Shown here one piece after another: positions 44,160 to 48,249 of a stretch of 48,249 nucleotides of DNA (the stretch's first letter is position 1; every line of letters starts with the position of its first letter). The position numbers and the translations under genes are program-made. This DNA comes from an uncultured Pirellulaceae bacterium. GTDB lineage: Bacteria > Planctomycetota > Planctomycetia > Pirellulales > Pirellulaceae. The DNA lies in NCBI GenBank assembly GCA_937921995.1, contig CAKZVF010000152.1, forward strand, positions 1 to 48,249, written 5' to 3'. The notes under the pieces were generated by a model. The model was not told the DNA's origin. It ran no database searches and was given only the letters and a program-made list of their open reading frames with translations.

Positions 44160-46736
44160 ATGATCGCTGATTGCGGCGAGTCCTATCTCCGTCGCAATCT
44201 CATTCACGTTGACCCAAGCCCAAAAAATGGCTACTGTCCGCCCGTGTTTCCCCGTTTCGATCGAGATGATTTTATGCAGTCGGCAAACCCAATTTCTGTC
44301 CTTATTACCGGATCGTTAGAAGCCAATTCCCATCGTATTCAAAAGATCGCACAAGATCTGGCGTCCTCAAGCTGGCAGGTGGACATCATTTGTGTGGACG
44401 TTCATTGTGGCGAAGCGACCGATAACCAACGGTCGATACTCTGCGGTAACGTCTATGTAAGAGTCGCCGCCACCATGGGCGCGGCCGTTGGCATGGCGTA
44501 TTTTGAAACGGTTGCCATTCTTCAGGGCAACGCATCGGTGGAACCCGCGCGTTTGAACGAACTGATCGGAAGACTTAACGCGGACACGTTTATTTGTAAC
44601 TACCGGCAGGTAAAACCGTCCAAGGGCTACAAACGTGTGGCGATGTTGGGCCACCGAGTGATGAACGATGTGTTGCTTAAGTCCAAGGTCAGCCAATTCG
44701 ACAATGCGTTTTTACTTTTTAAACGCACGCACAAAACGATCGAAGCCTTCGAAACAGCAGATCGACAAGTCATCTCACGGAACCTGCCAGCAGCAACTCA
44801 GGCATCTCCGTCGGTAACGCAGGTGATTTCCAATCTAAAAATGGCCGGTAAGTTCAACGTCATCTCTGTTGAGGACGTGTTTACCGTAAGCGACGCGCCC
44901 GCTCAGCGGCTTTCTTCGAAATGCATTCGACGCGGTACGCGCGATACGTTTCGAACGTGGTGGAACACGATTATGTTCCCGCAAGCAACACCGATGGCGA
45001 CCAAACGTTCCAGTCCACTCAATCGCCGGTTAAAGATCGGTGCTTGGGCGCTGTTGTGTTTGATCACTGCTTTGATGTTGAACCATAATTTGAAGTTCCC
45101 TTTTTTCGAACCCGATGAAGCACGCAACGCGCAGATAGCGTTGAACATCCTTGACACAGGAAACTGGATGTCGCTGGAGCTAAAGAAGGAACACTATTGG
45201 GACAAACCGCCTTTGGTGGCTTGGATGACGGCGATCAGTTTTAAAACATTTGGCGTCACTGAAAACGCGGCAAGATTTCCAGGGGTTGTTGTTTCCTTCC
45301 TGACGGTGATTCTCACCTGTGCCATTGGTCAGCGGTTGATCGGATTCCGAGCGGCGTGGATCGCGGCTTTGCTGACTTTGTTTAGTCTTGGGGTTCCATT
45401 TTCGGGACGATACCTGACGATGGATTCGACATTAACGATGTTGGCCACGGTTACCTGTCTGGCGTTCTATCGAGGCAGTTTCGGCCGTCGGTTCCGGCAG
45501 TCGTGGTGGGTGCTGGCCGGTGTTTGTACCGGACTGGGATTGATGACCAAGGGCCCCGTCATCTTGGCGATCTGCGTTCCACCCGTTTTAGTGTTCTCTT
45601 GGTTGACGGGACGGAGAATCTTCCAGAAGTCAAAACATGTTTTGTTCTTCGTCGTTCCAGCGGTCGCAATCGGTCTTCCTTGGTTTCTGGTCACGGCGAT
45701 CGGCACGCCCGAATTTTTAAGTCACTTCCTCTGGCAGCATCATGTTGTCAGGTTTACCGAAGGTATCTCGCATCAACAGCCGTTTTGGTATTACTTACCT
45801 GTGATTCTTTTGCTGATGTTTCCCGCGTCACAGTTGTTTTTACCACTGGTCAAGTTCATCGCAACCCGCAAACCCGCGGTTCGGGCTCGGCGGACAGAGG
45901 CTCATGGATATCTCTTGCTTTTCGCGCTGTGGATTTTTGTCTTCTTCACGTGCTCGTCAGCCAAGTTACCGACGTACATTCTCCCGGCAGTGCCGATGCT
46001 CTGTTTGCTGATGGCGTCGGTGATCGACATCAACGTTTTCGAACGGCTTGGAAGCAACGAAACCGCAATCGCACCGGAGGCCACCGAGGTTGTTGGCGAT
46101 GTCGCCGCGATTGACGGTTTCTACTGCCGGCTGCCTAAATGGTTGGCCTTGAACATGACGGCGTGGGTCGTGGTTGTAAGTCTCGCAATACTGTGGTTCC
46201 TACCCGAACACGCGGCGTCGATGTTGGTGATGGCGGGGTCTCTGGTTTTGGTGATTGGCGCTGCCGCTGTTGCCTCAGGTAAACGATCACATCCTTACAC
46301 GGCGTGGGGCGCGGTTGGTGTATTGGCATTGTTCATGTCTGCCATGTTGGTGAATCACTTGATCCCTGCGATCTCGGCATCACGAAATATCCAGTCGGCC
46401 GTCGCGCGGATTCAATCCGAAGGCGGTTGCGCTGATTCGCCGGTTGTGTACTACGCGCGCGACAGCTTTGCCACGTCGATGGGATTGAAGGAGGCGAAAG
46501 TGGTGTACTTCTCCAAAGAAGAGCCCGCAGCGGCGGCTAATTTCTTAATGAAACACCCAACGGCGATCCTCGTCACGGCTCCGGAGTTCATTGACGATTT
46601 GGAGAAAGCGGTCAGCGATTCGGTCGCGCTGACCAAACAACAGTCGGCCCGCCACGTTTATTTGGCCGCGCCCCTGTTCTCGGGCGCAACATCTGCCCGC
46701 GTGGCCGAAGACGGCGAAGAATTGAAAACGCGCTGA
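44160..46736 (+). CDS. ArnT/PMT-like glycosyltransferase with extra N-terminal domain
   Basis: An 858-residue protein in two parts. Residues of about 40-280 are soluble; SVLITGSLEANSHRIQKIAQDL and SWQVDIICVDV look like the start of a Rossmann-like GT-B domain, but no known catalytic motif is seen. From about 293 a GT-C membrane enzyme of the ArnT family begins: FPFFEPDEARNAQIA, with the lumenal DE of the catalytic loop, HYWDKPPLVAWM, LGLMTKGPVI and further helices. ArnT relatives move a sugar from undecaprenyl phosphate to an outer target. The soluble part may be a fused remnant or a regulator. Either ATG 44160 or ATG 44274 could be the start; 44274 is closer to the conserved part. Confidence 0.87.
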   Translation: MIADCGESYLRRNLIHVDPSPKNGYCPPVFPRFDRDDFMQSANPISVLITGSLEANSHRIQKIAQDLASSSWQVDIICVDVHCGEATDNQRSILCGNVYVRVAATMGAAVGMAYFETVAILQGNASVEPARLNELIGRLNADTFICNYRQVKPSKGYKRVAMLGHRVMNDVLLKSKVSQFDNAFLLFKRTHKTIEAFETADRQVISRNLPAATQASPSVTQVISNLKMAGKFNVISVEDVFTVSDAPAQRLSSKCIRRGTRDTFRTWWNTIMFPQATPMATKRSSPLNRRLKIGAWALLCLITALMLNHNLKFPFFEPDEARNAQIALNILDTGNWMSLELKKEHYWDKPPLVAWMTAISFKTFGVTENAARFPGVVVSFLTVILTCAIGQRLIGFRAAWIAALLTLFSLGVPFSGRYLTMDSTLTMLATVTCLAFYRGSFGRRFRQSWWVLAGVCTGLGLMTKGPVILAICVPPVLVFSWLTGRRIFQKSKHVLFFVVPAVAIGLPWFLVTAIGTPEFLSHFLWQHHVVRFTEGISHQQPFWYYLPVILLLMFPASQLFLPLVKFIATRKPAVRARRTEAHGYLLLFALWIFVFFTCSSAKLPTYILPAVPMLCLLMASVIDINVFERLGSNETAIAPEATEVVGDVAAIDGFYCRLPKWLALNMTAWVVVVSLAILWFLPEHAASMLVMAGSLVLVIGAAAVASGKRSHPYTAWGAVGVLALFMSAMLVNHLIPAISASRNIQSAVARIQSEGGCADSPVVYYARDSFATSMGLKEAKVVYFSKEEPAAAANFLMKHPTAILVTAPEFIDDLEKAVSDSVALTKQQSARHVYLAAPLFSGATSARVAEDGEELKTR

Positions 46737-46743
46737 TGACTCT

Positions 46744-46947
46744 TTGATCAATCGCAGAAGATCAGCCCCGGCCCATCAAAGAAACTCGAACGCTCGTAGT
46801 GCCGGTGGTTTGGGCAGCGACGCCTTCTATAGCGGTGATGGAGATGATGAATTGCTCGGTGGTGGTGGCGGCAACGATTTTCTGTTCGCTCAGGCAGGTG
46901 ATGATGTGCTCATCGGTGGTGCGGGCTTTGCCCCGCTAGATCAATGA
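46744..46947 (+). pseudogene. Remnant of an RTX-repeat gene
   Basis: A 67-codon frame from TTG with calcium-binding nonapeptide repeats: GGLGSDAFYSGDGDDELLG, then GGGGNDFLFAQAGDDVLIGG. There is no signal peptide, ATG or ribosome binding site. It starts 7 bp after the ArnT-like stop. It is probably the end of a former RTX gene and recalls the repeats in the 23782-25158 gene. Confidence 0.6.
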
Positions 46948-47064
46948 AGTTTCTTAGGGGCTTCCCATGGTATTTTGTTGCATTGCCAGGTGGCACGCCT
47001 ACACTGTTAGTAGGAAGATTTGCCGGCGGAGTACTTTGGTCTCTAGTGAAAACGGATGGACGTC

Positions 47065-47703
47065 ATGATTAAGAATTTTTTGATCGCTGCTGCGTTATTG
47101 ATCGCGAGTCCCAGTTTGACCCTTTCGCAGGATTTTTTTTGGTCATTTGATTCGACTTCTTTATCCACCAGTGCCACCGCAACCGTGGGTGATACAGGTA
47201 CGGCCTACCTTTTTTCAGATGGCTTGTTTGGCTTCGAGGGCACTACTCTAGATTTCACCAGCAGTAGTTCAAGCGTGCTTCTGTTTACCGGTGGAGTTGC
47301 AACCAACCCTACGTTTAACTCTGTAGGTGGAACTCGGTTTGATGCGTCAAACCTTACGTTTGATTCAGATCTTGACTCGGGTAATCTTTTTGCCGTGAAG
47401 ATTTCACAAAACGGTGTGAACCCTGCGGTAAGTCCATTATACGATCCGGACTTCGCCGCTAACGTCGGCCCCAATGGTGCAGTTTTGCTGGCTTCGGTGG
47501 ATTACGACATCGTCGGAGCAGGCACGATGGAATTAGAATTATCTTATGGGGCTGGTGATACACTGCCAGGTCAGGTCTTTATTCCTCCTACCACTGGATC
47601 TGCAACGCTGACCGCTGTGAATGTTCCTGAACCATCTTCGGCCGTTCTGTTGGCACTGGGGGCCGCTGGTATGGTTGCTCGCCGCAGAAGATTCTCTGCT
47701 TAA
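47065..47703 (+). CDS. PEP-CTERM sorting-signal protein
   Basis: A small exported protein of 212 residues. The signal peptide is IKNFLIAAALLIASPSLTLSQ, the middle is Ser-, Thr- and Gly-rich and beta-like, and the C-terminus is VPEPSSAVLLALGAAGMVARRRR: the VPEP motif, a membrane helix and an arginine-rich end, the PEP-CTERM signal. By family knowledge exosortase cleaves it and the protein goes to the surface or matrix. I chose ATG 47065 because a GGATGGA lies before it; ATG 47056 is also possible. An intrinsic terminator follows. Confidence 0.88.
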   Translation: MIKNFLIAAALLIASPSLTLSQDFFWSFDSTSLSTSATATVGDTGTAYLFSDGLFGFEGTTLDFTSSSSSVLLFTGGVATNPTFNSVGGTRFDASNLTFDSDLDSGNLFAVKISQNGVNPAVSPLYDPDFAANVGPNGAVLLASVDYDIVGAGTMELELSYGAGDTLPGQVFIPPTTGSATLTAVNVPEPSSAVLLALGAAGMVARRRRFSA

Positions 47704-47744
47704 CGCGTCGACTCCAAAGTCTAGACGTTTTGAATGATATGAAG

Positions 47745-47767
47745 AGCGACCTTGTGTCGCTTTTTTT
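47745..47767 (+). terminator. Intrinsic terminator of the PEP-CTERM gene
   Basis: AGCGAC-CTTGT-GTCGCT makes a perfect 6-bp stem with a 5-nt loop, running straight into seven T. It lies 42 bp after the stop codon. Confidence 0.85.
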
Positions 47768-47847
47768 GTTGGGGTGCTGCGGTTGTCTGATTCGCTTGGC
47801 GGTATATGTCCAATGGTCCTTTACCTCGGGACCGGAGGACTCGCACT

Positions 47848-47945
47848 GTGAGCGGCGAGGCGCTAGCCGCTGGTTCGTTGGGTCGCGCTTCCCCGATGTT
47901 TCTTGTCTTCGCTCGGCTACCCGCGGCTAGCGCCTTGCGGCTCAC
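47848..47945. repeat. Imperfect inverted repeat with TAGCG core
   Basis: 27-nt arms at 47848-47874 and 47919-47945 match at 24 of 27 positions in inverted orientation, around a 44-nt loop. The core GGCGCTAGCCGC resembles a dispersed repeat I recall from Rhodopirellula genomes. It could fold as a long hairpin in RNA or be a palindromic mobile element. Confidence 0.7.
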
Positions 47946-48249
47946 GTAAGAACAAAGGTTCAATAGATGTCAGTCCGCCTTATCACGCTGCCCAAAAACG
48001 GATGGTTTACCTCAGATTATTCCTTTTCCATGTCGATAGCGCGGCGGAAACCGTCAAATCTCCTTACAACCCTCACCACCGGCCCTTTTATCTAACCGGA
48101 GGCCATTAACTGACCGGTTCTTTCCATTTTGTCACGACATCTTCTCCAGGCGCTGTATTTTTTCAACGTTAGCGACCAAGCGTTGACTTTACACATCACA
48201 GAGAACGGTTTCCCCTGACCTCAGCAAAGCGAAAGTTCCCCATGGCCAA
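47946..48249. other. Window end without recognised gene
   Basis: 304 bp downstream of the inverted repeat. I see no coding frame with support and no RNA gene. Confidence 0.4.

Noticed and set aside
1-48249. CRISPR array, tRNA or rRNA genes, prophage or transposase
   Set aside because: Read for regular spaced repeats, tRNA cloverleaves and transposase motifs; none could be supported.

Overview
The window looks like chromosome from a planctomycete, probably near the Pirellulaceae. The evidence is direct. Two secreted proteins end in dockerin-like pairs containing NFLDIAPFI. An RTX protein carries the LEPR-XLL-type N-terminal signal (KLEARKVLTS). There is a PEP-CTERM protein, a split BamA-type system, a sialate esterase/DUF1080 fusion and a Ser/Thr kinase with an RDD membrane tail. 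Base composition is moderate. TGA is used as an ordinary stop by several genes (pdeM, rlmKL, the ArnT-like gene), so the genetic code is standard.

Layout. 1-9.8 kb holds housekeeping and stress genes: a lipid kinase cut by the window edge, a Ser/Thr kinase, a helicase/PdeM phosphoesterase pair of the ligase-associated DNA-damage cluster, a DsbD-type thiol reductase and a YkgJ-type cysteine cluster protein. 10-19 kb is envelope: a Wza-like export protein, a barrel protein and a POTRA protein (BamA split in two), and a large RND/MMPL exporter. 19-30 kb is a secreted-protein region with signs of segmental duplication: two paralogous secreted proteins, a dockerin protein, an RTX/P-domain protein, a sialate esterase fusion, truD and a decayed copy of the truD 3' end. 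30-47 kb mixes rlmKL, queC, a WYL regulator and a thioredoxin with a scattered set of surface-glycan genes (two GT2 enzymes, an FAD oxidoreductase, a Gfo/Idh/MocA dehydrogenase, a WecG/TagA enzyme, an NAD-dependent sugar epimerase, an ArnT-like transferase), an outer-membrane barrel and a PEP-CTERM protein.

Main discovery. The DsbD-like gene does not end where the first stop codon falls. At 7479-7477 (minus strand) an in-frame TGA sits exactly at the first cysteine of the thioredoxin CxxC motif (ADW-TGA-LTCK). The frame then runs on for 88 codons through a complete, conserved thioredoxin domain to TAA at 7212-7210. A perfect 6-bp hairpin begins 18 nt after the TGA and meets the general bacterial SECIS geometry. 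I read this as a selenocysteine-containing DsbD.

Other points: two genes (pdeM and queC) seem to start at AUC or AUU codons, each 7 nt after a Shine-Dalgarno-like sequence. QueC lacks three of the four usual zinc cysteines. One of the two paralogous secreted proteins lost its dockerin through a 21-bp microhomology deletion plus a nonsense change.
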